Numbered from the stretch's first letter, positions 48,931-61,100 are shown. The stretch: 64,000 bases of DNA from Hyalella azteca (GCF_000764305.2 NW_025936571.1:62001-126000), one strand, 5' to 3'. Notes: a model not told the origin generated them from the sequence alone. Program-made: numbers and translations.

Positions 48931-50750
48931 TTCCTACTCACGATACGACGATATGTTTGCCCATAACATATTTTTCCCGCCAAAAAATTGGACTAACTTC
49001 ACTAAAATTAAATTACTGAATAAATCTGTCTATTGGCCTTTAAATCGAAAAATTCATTAATCAATGTGGGAACAATCAAACATTTAGAATGCGAATCCCA
49101 TAATTCATTTAATAACAAACAACTCAGAGGAAACGTAGCTTACAAATGAAATAAACGAGCGAATTCTGTACTTTCGTTGAAGGAATACCACGTGGGGACA
49201 CCTTACTTTAAATCTTAAGAATATGTTCCGTCTTAAGTATTAATAAAATACCTTCTTAGTAGTCTCAAATGATACCGCACAAGACGAAATCTCGGTGACG
49301 GAAACAATTATCAAATAAATTGCACATAAATTACTTATTTATATTTCAATTTATGGCTGCAACGGAATCAACAATATTTCGTGTATTTGTGTTTATTTTT
49401 TTACTTTGATCAAGAATTACGGAAAAATAAATTAAAATTGAAGCACATTAATTTCAATGCCAGGTACAAAAAACTTATTCGTGACTATAAACGATCATTA
49501 TTTTACCGATGAAAATTCATGAAAAGCTATAATTAAATACCTGTTGTTGTAATAGTTACATTGATTACAGGATTTACAATAAGTTAGATGTACTGTATTC
49601 GATCTGCCAGTTTAGTTTAATCAAGCAATTAAAATTGCGAAATTTAAAAAAAAACTAACTGCAATAATTTGGAAAATTTGAAGTACTTTTATCATTTTTA
49701 ACGTACTTCAAACCGCGTTGAAGATTAAATTAGTCAATAAGTTAAATAAATTAGTTACCGAGCTCCACATTCGAATGATTTCTAATTAATCTTGATTAGC
49801 AAACTAACTGAACGACTTACACCCTCTAAAGATGCGATATTATCGACAATTGTCAGTGGAAATTTTTGTTTGTTAGCGAAATCAAGAAAATTTGTACAGA
49901 AATTTTCAATCAGTCTAAGTAGATAGTATAAATTTTCATGCTATGAAAATACCTGTATTACTTATAAGAATTGACAATCTAATTCATGGTGTAAGGCTCT
50001 ATTTTACCAGAAACAAATACTATTTATTGGAAAACTGAATTCATTGAGAATTCATGATTTATCTATCGAGGCAATTTCTCGATATGTAAAAAAGAACGCG
50101 AAAAGAATTCAAACAACAAAGAAAGATGCCATTCCGATTACTAAGTTTCCACGTTTGATTCAAGATAAACGCAGAAATACAACAACGTGAGTCTGTTTTA
50201 CAATCTACGTCCGAAATATTTAATTTATTGTTATAATAAGCGTTCAAAAAAGTCGAATAATTAAAATTAAATCAAGCCTTAAGATTACTGTGGGCGAATT
50301 TTTATAGGGCGAGGTATGAAAAATTCCACCAATGCAGGGAAAAACCTTTCTTATAAACGAGTATATTTTAGTTGTACAGTTGAGAAGTGAAGGGTTTTGT
50401 TCAAAATATATGACTAAATAAATACTAATTTTCCTCACTTTCAATGCGTAGAGTTGAAGTAATTAAAATGTAACTATTTTGGATAGAATTTTTAGTTTGG
50501 AAACTGATTCGAAAATTTAGTTCTTTTATTAATCCTTGAATGAATGAAATTCGGTGTAAATTAAATTCTTTTCGTTGATTAGCAAAAAAATGCATATTGC
50601 ACGGCTGGATGAAATTTAGAATTGAAAATTTATAAGAATCCCGTACTCAAGAGTTTTGAAAGTGATTACTACTGCGGACTAACTTTTTGAACAATATCCT
50701 GTTAAAATATAACTTGCAAACCAAGAAATGATGACATAAATTTTGCCAAG
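48931..50750. other. End of unit 2 and following spacer
   Basis: 49380-49664 closes the segmental duplication. 49665-50750 is AT-rich with no recognised gene; the open frames at 50059-50247 and 50244-50444 (minus) have no domain. Confidence 0.5.
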
Positions 50751-50897
50751 ATGAGCGGAGTAGAAGTAGATCGAGTAGACGTAATTAAAATCCTCGTTCA
50801 TCGCGTTGACGATGAGGTAGAGTCGGCCTCCGCTGTCGGATTACCTGTTGCGTCCGTACCGGTTACTTCTCCTGCACGGGTAATTATACATTATTAG
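50751..50897 (+). CDS. Possible small 5' coding exon
   Basis: An open frame of 48 codons (MSGVEVDRVDVIKILV..., ending ...VIIHY) is noticeably richer in GC than its surroundings. A GT (cgg|gtaatt) at 50880 would end a 129-nt, phase-0 exon after SPAR. The start context is ccaagATGA. I do not recognise the peptide, which is Val/Ser/Asp-rich. No partner exon was identified downstream on this strand, so it could be an orphan fragment or chance. Confidence 0.25.
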   Translation: MSGVEVDRVDVIKILVHRVDDEVESASAVGLPVASVPVTSPARVIIHY

Positions 50898-51712
50898 GCA
50901 TTTTATTATTACTTCTATATTTGTGAATGTGTAAGAAGTTCTAAATTTAAAATATATTTGAAGCTGATATATGCACAGTGGTTGCCCTCAAAATTTCCAA
51001 TATCACCTCTGCTTAGCTAGCGTTTTTCCGCTATTTCGCGGGTTGCTTTAGGACTGTGTTTTTTGCAAATATAATTATAGGATGCGAATTATGTGATAGC
51101 ATAGGGATTTAGTTGATTATGTTATCAAATGTAAGTAAATTGTTTTTGTTTTTTGACGATTAACGTGAATGATTATGCGAAATCTTCGATTCGGGGCTTG
51201 GTTGAAAACATTTCAGTTTTTACAGATTTTGAAAAAATGTTTGTGTACAATAAAATAATGGTGTATTAAACATAATATGTAGGTGAAATAAGAACAAAAC
51301 ATTATTGCGGTGCGGTTTTAAGTGGAGTAGAACATTGAATATGGAATATATATAAAGATAAAAAAAAGGTTTATGGAGAAAAAAAGAGCAATGCAATAAG
51401 TTAATGAAAACGGATTTTGTAATCCGTTAGGGTAAAAATAAAATTATAATATATAGCGTTAAATAAGTAAAAATTTGGAGAGATACTGGCGTCCGAAGGG
51501 CACATGCTTGCGTCATTATTACATTATGGATGAGTAAAATTCACTATAAAAAATAAAGCCTTGAAAAAGTGCTCAATACGATGGCCATTTTTGACCTATA
51601 CGAAAAGTGCTAAATCATTTCGAATCGCCGTTAAATTCAGCCAATAGTGCAGGTTCACTTCCAGAAAAAAATTAGAAAAGAATTAGGAATACTGGCCTTC
51701 ATTGACTGAGCA
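50898..51712. other. Intergenic, 3' side of PLA2-like gene
   Basis: AT-rich, no gene seen. The minus-strand 3'UTR of the PLA2-like gene probably lies in its right part, but no canonical minus-strand hexamer stood out. Confidence 0.45.
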
Positions 51713-52342
51713 TCAGTTTCTTTTTGAGCACAAAAGCAGCTTTTGAGCTTTCTTGAATTGCATGAAAGACATTGATAGAGTTCCAGAATAGAGAAGCCTT
51801 GCTGCAGCCTTGCAAGATCTTCTGAGTTTCCGAGTGAGCGACCTGTCGTTCTTACATTTTGCTGCAAGGCAACTCTTCAATTTTCGATCACAAACACGTT
51901 TTTTAGCTCTACACGAGGCACCGTAACATAAAGCGTGGACATTACAGCATTCTGTCATTTCCGTAATCGGTAGATGAGTGTCATGCATGTGGAAACCAAG
52001 GGCTCCACACGCGGTGGTGTGGGATAGATCAGGTAGCGGGATGTCATCAGAGAAGACCTCTAGCTGGGCGTTCTTCGAGCAGGTCCCAGGCGCCGAGTCT
52101 CTGCAAGTTCGGCCTCCTGAAGGTGCGGTATTTTTACCATCAGAAGCCACGTAGTCGTCTATGGCTTGCAATGTATCAGTGACTGCTCCTGCTCCATCGG
52201 TGATGTCTCTTAAGATTCGCGTGCCTCTCATCACTGACTTGTAGAGATTGTAGAACATCATCGCGTTGTTGGTGATGGCTGCATCTGACGCGTTTATCGT
52301 GAACAGCACGACCAGCACTAATATAGGCAGCTTTAAATGCAT
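51713..52342 (-). CDS. Secreted group-XII PLA2-like protein, catalytic Asp lost
   Basis: An intronless frame of 209 residues. Residues 1-20 form a signal peptide (a Leu/Val-rich core ending near NASDA). A helical N-terminal stretch (NNAMMFYNLYKSV ... GAGAVTDTLQAIDDY) is followed by a Cys-rich domain with the order CGALGFH, ECCNVHALCY, a CxxxKRxCDxKLKSC segment, and a final helical region with paired Cys. This order and spacing are those of secreted phospholipase A2, closest to the group XII type. In active enzymes the centre reads CCxxHDxCY; here His136 is kept but the calcium-binding Asp is Ala137. Loss of that Asp normally abolishes calcium-dependent catalysis, so a non-enzymatic secreted role (lipid or receptor binding) is more likely. 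A paralogue lies 1.5 kb upstream on the same strand. Confidence 0.85.
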   Translation of the reverse strand: MHLKLPILVLVVLFTINASDAAITNNAMMFYNLYKSVMRGTRILRDITDGAGAVTDTLQAIDDYVASDGKNTAPSGGRTCRDSAPGTCSKNAQLEVFSDDIPLPDLSHTTACGALGFHMHDTHLPITEMTECCNVHALCYGASCRAKKRVCDRKLKSCLAAKCKNDRSLTRKLRRSCKAAARLLYSGTLSMSFMQFKKAQKLLLCSKRN

Positions 52343-53828
52343 TTCTGTTTCTTATTTATCTTGGATATATGGTGCAACTTATAAACTGAATGAGTGATTA
52401 CCAAATAAGATATTTGCAAATATTATTCTTTCATAGGGCAAAACTTGATAATAACTAACAAATGGGTTGTAAGTAAAGCTCGATAAAATAATACTGGTTA
52501 GGCTCTGAAAAGTTGAGAAATTGACCATCTTACTAACAAAGCCATGCATAAGTAATTATTGTAGAACATATTTCTAGAATTAATTCTGATTTTTTATTCT
52601 ACTCTAAAACCATTCATTGATAATGAATGACAAATATTTAAAGGATTCTATTGTACTACAAAAAAAAACTTACTTGGACACGCATTATTTTACTATTGTT
52701 ATAGATGTTAGATATAATATGTAGATTATATGTTTATATTTATTATATTTTTTGTTTGATATATTTAGTTATTATCGGTATATAACCATTAATTAAACAT
52801 GATCGACGGAAAATTTTTGCCAGCTTGCATTGAACTTGCAAACGATAAATCAATAGAAACCTAAACTATATAATGACGAATGCGATATAGACCTTTGAAG
52901 TATTGTAAATTTGTATATCATTATTACTTTTTCATTAGGCTTAGAAATCGTTGGTAGCCTTTTATTTTTTAATTATTTTTTTATATAAGTCTTGCAACCA
53001 TTTCATTCTACTACGTAAAAAGTATGATAAAAGGTTTAAAATCACAAAGTTAATATTTATCTGATTTTAGAGTGCGGTAATAAGTTTGGAGTATTTTCGG
53101 TGGTGTAAATAGTTATATTTAATATATTTATTTTGATTTTTGCCATAGGGAAAGTTCCTAACGTTGAAAAGAATAGAAATACATTTTTCCCAGCCCCCAT
53201 TCCATTGATTTCAATTGCATTTTTTTCAAATATATGAGCATGTTAAAGTTTTACGAAAATTCGGAATTGCATTTTGGTATTCATTTGTTGAGGATAAGAA
53301 CGAACAATGAGCATTTGCTGCAACCGTCTGTTCTTGATGGTTGACTCTGACGTGTTGTAACTACAGTATATTCAAGAAGCAATTTCATTGCTGCTAAAAA
53401 TACACATAATTTTGTAGTTTAAATGCCAAAAAAAACGCATGCATCTTTCGGCCCAAATTTGAATTTCATCTTACAGATTTTAATAATGAAATTAGTAAAT
53501 AACCATCATCCAGAAAAAAACAAAAATCAGAAAAAAAAGAAGTATAAACAACCTTTCAAAAGGCTGAGCTAAATTCAAACATAAAATCATGACAATTTCT
53601 AGCACACAATTTTGTTTTCAATGATGAAAAACTCTCCAAAAGCCAATTTGGTAAGCTATCGTTTATAGCTGTGAATTTACTACACTTCTAAGTGTTCTAA
53701 ATGTCTACTTTGATGTAGGGAATTCATGAGTGTGTGGCTGTACAAACTATAATGGGCACATGAATATTAAGTTTAAACTGCCAGGAAAATTCATACAAGA
53801 TTATTTATAATTGTGCAGTGTGCAATCA
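52343..53828. other. Spacer between the PLA2-like genes
   Basis: AT-rich, no gene seen. On the minus strand an initiator-like TTCAGTT (52384-52390) lies ~45 nt upstream of the first gene's Met and could mark its transcription start; no convincing TATA box accompanies it. Confidence 0.4.
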
Positions 53829-54500
53829 TTACCCTTGGCATTTGAGGGCATCTTGGGCATCTTTGTATTGCTGATAAGAAAGCGCCATCGTTCCCGAGAA
53901 GAGCAACTTAGCAGCAGCATAGCAAGGTTTCTTCTGCGAGCGTTCAATTGATTTTTGGTCGCAATGAGAAAAGAGACATGACCTCAGTTTCGAGTCACAA
54001 TCCCTCTTATTCACGCGACAAGCAGAGGTGTAGCAAGTGTTGTGAACTCCACAACACTCGATCATTTTTCCAACCGGAAGATTTGCGTCCATTATATGGA
54101 ATCCAAGAGCTCCACATCCATTGAATTTCGGCATCTCTGTTTCCGTTGAGGTATCCGGTTCAGATTTGGACTCTTTCGAGCAAGATTCATCCTTTGAGTT
54201 TTGGTCACACGTAGCGATTTCATCTCCGTTTTCTGTAGCTGTTTTATCTTCTTCTATGGCTTGTGCCACGGATTCCTCGAGCTGTTTTTCTGCGTCTGTG
54301 TCTAGGAAAGTATCGATGGCTTTAATGGCCTTGGAAACAGCGCCTACTCCTTCAGTGACGTCATGTAGAATCCTACTACCTGTCACCACGGAATCGTATA
54401 AATTCCAGAACAGAGCGACGTTGTCCGAGAAAGTGTCCGTTCCGCGGACTGATAGTACGGCAAGTGCATAAAACAACGGTAACAGGAGTTTTCCAGTCAT
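53829..54500 (-). CDS. Secreted group-XII PLA2-like protein, His-Asn site
   Basis: An intronless frame of 223 residues, paralogous to 51713-52342. A signal peptide spans about residues 1-20 (LLLPLFYALAVLSVRG). The N-terminal helix (NVALFWNLYDSVVTGSRIL, GVGAVSKAIKAID) is conserved. It is followed by a longer, very acidic Glu/Asp/Ser/Thr-rich linker (about residues 68-127), then GCGALGFHIMD, ECCGVHNTCY, CRVNKRDCDSKLRSC and a C-terminal helical part with Cys. The catalytic His153 is kept but the partner Asp is Asn154, a different replacement from the neighbour. Loss of the calcium ligand in both copies argues for a selected non-catalytic function or independent decay; the intact frames and cysteines favour the former. 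Confidence 0.85.
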   Translation of the reverse strand: MTGKLLLPLFYALAVLSVRGTDTFSDNVALFWNLYDSVVTGSRILHDVTEGVGAVSKAIKAIDTFLDTDAEKQLEESVAQAIEEDKTATENGDEIATCDQNSKDESCSKESKSEPDTSTETEMPKFNGCGALGFHIMDANLPVGKMIECCGVHNTCYTSACRVNKRDCDSKLRSCLFSHCDQKSIERSQKKPCYAAAKLLFSGTMALSYQQYKDAQDALKCQG

Positions 54501-56100
54501 GATGTTGAAATTACTTTACTTAAATTGAACAGAGAAACTAATTGTCTCTAAAATGAAAATAGTAGTCCGAGAACCTGATAGTGAAGTTAAAGAAGCGTGA
54601 GCTAATAAATAAAGCGTAAAATTTAACACGGTGTATTTTGATTAACCTAGATAACTTTGATGGAAATATTATATAATTGGACGAAAGAAGAGCAACATGC
54701 GCATGTATCCCTCTCCGATCATTGTCCCCGTTCGCTTAATTGCGTTTGCCAAGATTTCGTGGCACACTAATGCAGGAATTCGTGCGTGATTCAATTTATT
54801 CTAGTCGACACTTTACCCAAGATCGCGATATCAAAAAATCGATATTCTTATTTTGACAAATTTAAAAGAAACATTGATAGTGTGTAGACTACAAAATGGG
54901 TTAAAGTTCATGAAATTGGCAATGATATCATATTGTGTAAGTTTCCTTTGATGTCTAATCCCTGTATGGCTGAAACCAATTCACTGGCATCTCTTTCTAG
55001 GAGAATTTCGTTACTGCTGCCGCTATTCCGCTATTTTTCGTATAAATTTTTTATTTATTGTTCAACCAAGCAAACCAATCGGCATTAATGCTCTCTAATC
55101 TGAACACATACAAAGTTTTTCTTAAAAATTCTTGTCACACACATGAATACTTAATAATTCTACCTATTTTTGATAATAGATACTGAAGTCATTTAGAGAA
55201 ATGATATTATATCATAATATGTCCCGAAAATATTATTTAGTGCATCTCTTTTGAAGGATGCTTGATGCACGAGCATATCACAAGTACAATTCACGTCTAC
55301 TGACACAGAGGAGATGTGGGTACCTCGCTTTGGCGAGATGATGACGTCACATTGCAAGTCTGGTGCCAAAACTTACGTGGCCATGCGCGTGATCGTACCG
55401 TTCATTGGTACACGAAATATTCGGATTTTCCGTGTGCGATGCCGTGACCAAAGGCGTGATTATGATGTTAAAATTACTGAAAATTAAAACTAATGTCTGT
55501 AGATATTATATTTAATTTTTGGCGCAATTTTGTCAATTAAAATTTTAGTAACAAGGCCATGATGATCCAAAGGTGTACTGCTGAATCGTAGATTTCTTAA
55601 TCGTATGCGTACTGCGTTTTTGATATTACTTAGGAATAATTATTTAATTTATGAATTCTTAAGTGATAATATACACATTGACATCTCTTGATTTCTTGAT
55701 TTCTTTTTTCACAGTCTCTTGATTTCTGTTTAAAAATTTTCCCGTAATTTAAAATTAATGCCAAAGCGTCCATGCCAGGATTTGAAATTGAAGCCCAAGC
55801 GAGCCCATGCCTCCATGCGGTATAATTAATTCACTCGTGCAACATTAATTCTGTCTAAAATTTTTCCGGTTAACTCTCTACATTTCTCTGGAGAAATTTT
55901 TTTTCTCTACTCTACATTTTATCAAATACTGCCTCGATCTCAGCTATAACGCTGCTTTCATCAGTAAGATTATTTGAAACAAATTGGCAATTACTGGTCA
56001 AAATTTAAAAAAAAAACCTAGGCTTGCCCACACTATTGAATGAGTCGTATTGTTATAACATTAAGTAATTTTTTGTTAGGATCAAAAGTGCGACCCGCCC
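54501..56100. other. Intergenic, one CRE-like site
   Basis: AT-rich with no recognised gene. A perfect TGACGTCA occurs at 55342-55349 inside a locally GC-richer stretch (55310-55440). Confidence 0.45.
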
Positions 56101-56109
56101 AGCGGTTGG

Positions 56110-56140
56110 TATATATAGCCGGGATCCCGAGCTCTTCAGT
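56110..56140 (+). promoter_or_regulatory. Predicted TATA + initiator core promoter
   Basis: TATATATA at 56110-56117 is followed by the arthropod-type initiator TCAGT at 56136-56140, its A 28 nt after the first T of the TATA box, the optimal spacing. GC-rich sequence surrounds both. The likely transcript has a ~79-nt leader to the ATG at 56217. Confidence 0.65.
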
Positions 56141-56216
56141 CTCTATTGAGTCGCCACTGAGAGGGAGTGTGTGTGTCTGTGCTCTGCTCCTGCAATATCT
56201 TCTTGTAGTCGCAATC

Positions 56217-56381
56217 ATGGGTAAGAAAATGATTATGAATTCTATGAAAAATTTGGTGATCATAGCAGGTAACCTGTGTTTCTTTGTAGCTACGTTTATC
56301 ATTAATTCCGGTTTTAATTATAGTATTATACTCTGTCCTGACAATTTTGGCTGTCAGAGAAAATTTGTCTGCTTTTTATGA
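56217..56381 (+). CDS. Candidate first coding exon or small secreted peptide
   Basis: The first ATG after the predicted start site, in a good context (caatcATGG). Read through, it encodes 54 residues: a basic start (MGKKMIMNSMKN), a hydrophobic stretch (LVIIAG then LCFFVATFII) like a signal peptide, and a short tail with three Cys. Alternatively the exon ends at a donor: gtaaga directly after ATGG (56221) or gtaacc after GCAG (56269), with the gene continuing downstream, perhaps to the exon at 63770. I cannot choose between these. Confidence 0.35.
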   Translation: MGKKMIMNSMKNLVIIAGNLCFFVATFIINSGFNYSIILCPDNFGCQRKFVCFL

Positions 56382-57534
56382 TAAATTTAATGGAAAAACC
56401 ATTGCACCTTCTGATTAATTACTAAAATTTTACATTTTAGTAATCGTATAAGAGGGCCGAACTTCATTTGCTGACCGCCCTTAGCATTTGTTCCAAAAGT
56501 CCCAGTGTCAAAGTGTCTCCAATAATTTGAGTATACATGCATGCTGAAATTTTTTGAAACTAAGACCAAGGGCCTATTTTAATTTAATTCGCACTATTTG
56601 ATAATATTGATACTCGATGTTGATTAGCCGACAGTCATTTTCGTTTTTCACGCATGCGAATTCACATTTACACAATGCAGTAGTTCAGAAAAAAAGCTGG
56701 TCATTGTTTCAAATGCTTGGACAATTAGTTGAACCAGAATAAACTACTGACAATCAGTCTGAATATCCTGAATTTCAACGACTTTAGACTAGGAGACATG
56801 TACGTGATTTTAGTTCGTACCTTATTGACCTTCTCGCCTCCCACATGCACAGGGAGGTGGGGAGAGTCGTGGTCTGAGATTGTGGGCAACTGCAAGCGCT
56901 TGGTTCAAGCTGAGCAAAAGCTTGCATTTTTTTATCGTCTGTCTCGATTGACTGACAATTGTTTTTTTTTCCTTCTGTTTTGAATGCGCTAAAACCAAGG
57001 AAGACAATAGCTGATACTCGATATTTATATTTGAGTTAAAAATTGGTCGGCAATTTCACTTTTCAGCTGACGAAAGGTATAATAATTCCAGTTGATCAAA
57101 GGATACGCGAAACAGTTTTAACGAAGTTAAGATAAGAATTTCCTAAATAGTCTTAAACGGCAAGTGTTGGATTTTAAATTGTGTACCGCCTAATGGCATT
57201 TACCTATGCGAGATGCAAATGATTTCTTTCAATAGAGAATAATTGTAAGAAAAAATTCATTGATTGAACTTCTCGAGCGCTCGTAACCCAGTCTAAAAAT
57301 ATTCTTACAAGATAATTTTTTTTTCTCTTCAAGGACGCAGCTCCAATTGAAGAAATCTTGTACTATTGTGTATCCCTGCGCTATCAAACGACTCTATTAA
57401 ACAAGATATTATTTCTATAGATAACACAGTGCCAATATTTAGCTTGTAAATAGAATGGTATTCCACTATACAGATTAACAAGTATAGTTATAACCGTCGG
57501 TTATATGATCCGCAGCAGGAAGCGTCTGTTGCAG
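56382..57534. other. Intergenic or intronic, no feature
   Basis: AT-rich. A short open frame at 56729-56983 has no recognisable domain. Confidence 0.45.
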
Positions 57535-57582
57535 CTGCTGCTGCCTCAATTGTTGCGGCAATCGCTGCTGCTGCTGCTGTGT
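57535..57582. repeat. CTG-rich imperfect trinucleotide run
   Basis: Two clusters of (ctg) units, gttgcagctgctgctgcc and cgctgctgctgctgctg, separated by ~25 bp. Frames through them would encode Gln, Leu or Ala runs, but no long open frame includes them. Confidence 0.75.
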
Positions 57583-57744
57583 TTGGTTGTGTCGATTGTT
57601 GTGCTTGGAATAAGAATAAACTCTTTAGGCACACGGCATTGTTGACTCATGAGCTCGTTAGGTCTTCCTTTAACTTTGTTTCGATCACTTGTTGACCTAT
57701 CATTTAAGACATTGAAACGTCAATAGCTTCTTTCGGAGGCTCGA

Positions 57745-58010
57745 TCTTTCGTAGGCTCGATCTTTCGCTGGCCCAATCATTCGTTGACCCAATCTTTCGT
57801 TGACCCAATCTTTCGTTGACCCAATCTTTCGTTGACCCAATCTTTCGATTTCGCTGACCCAATCTTTCTTTCGCTGACCCAATCTTTCGCTGACCCAATC
57901 TTTCGCTGACCCAATCTTTCTTTCGCTGACCCAATCTTTCTTTCGCTGACCCAATCTTTCGCTGACCCAATCTTTCGCTGACCCAATCTTTCGCTGACCC
58001 ATTCTTTCAA
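57745..58010. repeat. 16-bp minisatellite
   Basis: Around fifteen units of gacccaatctttcgct or gacccaatctttcgtt, some with an extra ctttc (20 bp). Minus-strand open frames reading WVSERLGQRK-type repeats in all three frames are by-products of the array. Confidence 0.95.
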
Positions 58011-58130
58011 TAAGCGATTGATGGGCTTAGCCACTCCCCGAGTCACCCATTCTCCCCGACTCTCTAATTCTCCAGTCACCCCAAATGATTAGTTGCAAAT
58101 GACTAAATTTTCAATTATTTGTCTGACTTT

Positions 58131-58365
58131 CCGACTCGAGCCTTCGTTATAGGCGCTCTTTCTGACTCGAGCCTTCGTTATGGGCAAACTATCTGACTCG
58201 AGCCTTCGTTATAGGCGCACTATATATCTGACTCGAGCCTTCGTTATAGGCGCACTATCCGACTCGAGCCTCCGGCCGTTATAGGCACACCATATATGAC
58301 CCGAGCCTTCGTTATAGGCGCACTATCTGACTCGAGCCTTCGTTATAGACGCACTATCTGACTCA
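58131..58365. repeat. ~31-bp minisatellite
   Basis: Seven diverged units of ctgactcgagccttcgttat followed by aggcgcactat. One unit carries an extra ccggccg and two carry an added atat. Confidence 0.92.
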
Positions 58366-61100
58366 TTGACTAGAAAAAGCCATTCCCACCCATGCAGTCA
58401 TGGTCGCCGGCGTCACTGTTTTTTCAACGTGACACTGACTCATTGGTTAGTCGTTTTTAACGACTCATGCTGTGTCTGCAATGACAATTGAAATAAACAC
58501 ATTTTCCCAGTATACAGTCTTACCTAATCAGAACCCTAACTGCTCTACTTGTCAACTAAGTATCAGGTGTTGAGTTTCATGTCTGAATGGAAATTACGCT
58601 TCTATTTTCTTTATATCTTCGGATATGTCAGCCGATGTCAATGCTATTCATACCCAAACTCTTCGTAGCTGGAGAGACTTCACGAAGTCGATGTTACCGT
58701 ACGATCAAGTTAATGACAAACATTGTACAAAAAATTCTTCTATAATAAAGGCTCAACTGCCTGGATACCGAGACAAAGCTTCAATACTGGGGCCGGCATT
58801 GCATGACGAATAGAAGGAATACCAGCTAGTAACCCATGACCAGTTTTCAGTTACCTCGGGAATATTCGCAGGTTTTAACCGTGACCTTGACGTTCACGCC
58901 CGGTCGTCGCTCTGGCAGGCAGCTGAATATACACTATACACCACACATAGTGTCTCGGTGTATCTTTCTCTTTCATCTATAACGAAATTTATCGGATCCC
59001 AGAGAATTAAGAATCAAAGCATTTCTTAAGAAGCCGAGAAAAATTGATAGTATGGCATTTTAGAACTACGGTAGATTAATCCATCAACCCTGCAAAAATT
59101 TCCAATTAATATTCATGAATGGAGGGTTGAGCAGATGCTTGATATGCCATCGAATAACGACCATAATTCGATGGCATCTCAGAAACCACTATAATTACCC
59201 TAGCCTCTAGCTAAATATTTACTTTTATTGGTAAGTAAAGGATTGATTCGGGTGACCAATTGTCTGTAGTTGACAGCCCGGGCAACATGGTTCAGAAAGG
59301 CATAACATTCGCAAAATTTCGCCAACTAATTCACTTCTATATGTTAACGGTTGATCACTTATAAATGAGCGACAATTAACTAGTAGAAGGCAATACTATT
59401 GCTAGCATTCTTGATAAACGTGTCTCTGTTTTTTTTTTTTGTTACGCTTATATTCACACATATTTTTATAACTGAATATTATCTACGCTATTAAATTCTA
59501 TTTATAATTGACGCTATAACATATAGATGTCGTTGTTCTATTATTGGCCTCCTATAAACCGCCGCTGTTTACCAGAGTCGGGGCGTGGCGACTCGGTCGT
59601 ATATTTAGACGCTTGCTAGCCCCGGTCTAGTGAACAGTTTCAGGAATTTTTACTCGTCATTATTATTACTTGTTCGGTGCTTGAAGGCAGCGATCAGGCA
59701 AATAGACAAGACGTGGCCTGGCAAGCAGTCAAGTTTATAACTCCACCTCCATTTTCAGTTCACCTATACGATTCCTATTCATCGCATTACAGAACATTGC
59801 CCGCATCGTAGTGATTTGTTGTCGTATTTCCCCACATTCTTTCCAATATTTTGTCCGTATTTTTATGTATCATTAAAATTTTTGGCAATTTAATCCGATC
59901 CATCGTCGCTAATTTTTGTTGAGTTTATTATTTTTGTAGATGAAAATTTTGTTTCAAATTTATTTTATCGGCTCTGTAGGCTTGTGTGTGTTTTGAATAA
60001 CCCAACGAAACCAAAGTAATCACATATTCGTGACTCGGATAACGAGGTGCAATATAATATATCATTACGAATGCCTCGCGAAGCGTCAGAATGAATTATT
60101 GAATAAATCGATTCAATAACACTAATGGTGCCAGTCATTGTCGTGAAATTTATTGTCGCGCGAGCATGTACACAGTATTCCGTATTATAGTTCCTACGAG
60201 TAAGTTACTTCGTTTTAGAGCTAATGATTATTATTAGAATTGGCTCGGCTCTTGTACGTTCAGGACCCAGAACTACGTACTTCTCCTTGTAAGTATTCTG
60301 TAATCAGTTTCTGTATGCGTAAGATATTCACATATGAATATATTCCCTTCACGTTGTCGTGCTACTATGTAGAGGGCTAGGTATTAAGGATCAATAATGT
60401 GTAATATATTGATGTATAGTGTATAGGAAAAAGATATATTTTAATTAGGATGTAAAAGTTGTAAGATTGTTTTAGAAAGAATCGTAGCTTTGCTGACTGG
60501 CGTCGTACGAACGGATTCATTCGGATTTTAGAGAGCGGAAAGTAAGGATCCCTCTATTCGGCCTGTATATGTCTTGTTCCAGATTGTCTCTGTGCACTTT
60601 GTAACCTTGCCCAATTTTATATTTGTGTTGTGGTGTTGGATTTTAAGTATATCTTGACCAGAAAAGACTTTTATTCATGACAACAGTTCATGCGAACCTG
60701 GTGGTCCACAACAACTATTTTGACTGTAATGTAATTTTGTTCCAGGATGTTACGTTCTTGTTGAATAAAGCTCCTAATGAGTCACCTTGGCTTACGCTTA
60801 CGACAGTCTTTATTTACTTTACTCACAGTCAATCTTCTTTGCAATCTCTGGCTGAGTCGGTGGTTCACCAAGCATCAAAATTATTCATGAGGTTATTTCC
60901 ACGAACTTTCTCGCCATTTGTCTTTTAAGAGACTGAGGAATCTTACGATGATAATCTCATGGCGCTGTAGAAATGTTAATTAAGAGTGGCCATAAATAAA
61001 TTGTGGTAGTCTGTACCCGTCCTGCTACCGCGAGGCTCACGTGATGGGTGAGATGGAGCATGTGGCATCTGCCATATGGCACCTGCCATGTGGCATCTGC
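58366..61100. other. Gene-free, with hairpin and possible promoter
   Basis: No gene recognised. A perfect 12-bp hairpin (atgccatcgaat / attcgatggcat, 10-nt loop) lies at 59144-59177. GC-rich islands at 59560-59630 precede a TATA-like element. The short frames 58625-58813 and 60677-60928 have no domain. Confidence 0.45.
59600..59640 (+). promoter_or_regulatory. Possible core promoter (or solo LTR)
   Basis: TATATTTA at 59600-59607 and an initiator-like ACAGTT with its A at 59636 give a slightly long spacing (36 nt). It sits in an isolated GC-rich patch. No open frame of note follows. A promoter inside a solo LTR is an equally good reading; TG...CA ends and a target duplication were not identified. 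Confidence 0.3.

Noticed and set aside
57700..58079. Minus-strand frames encoding WVSERLGQRK-type repeats
   Set aside because: Three frames are open simultaneously over the 16-bp array; no start context or homology.
58625..58813. 62-codon frame starting MSADVNAIHTQ
   Set aside because: Short, no recognisable domain, no splice context or promoter nearby.
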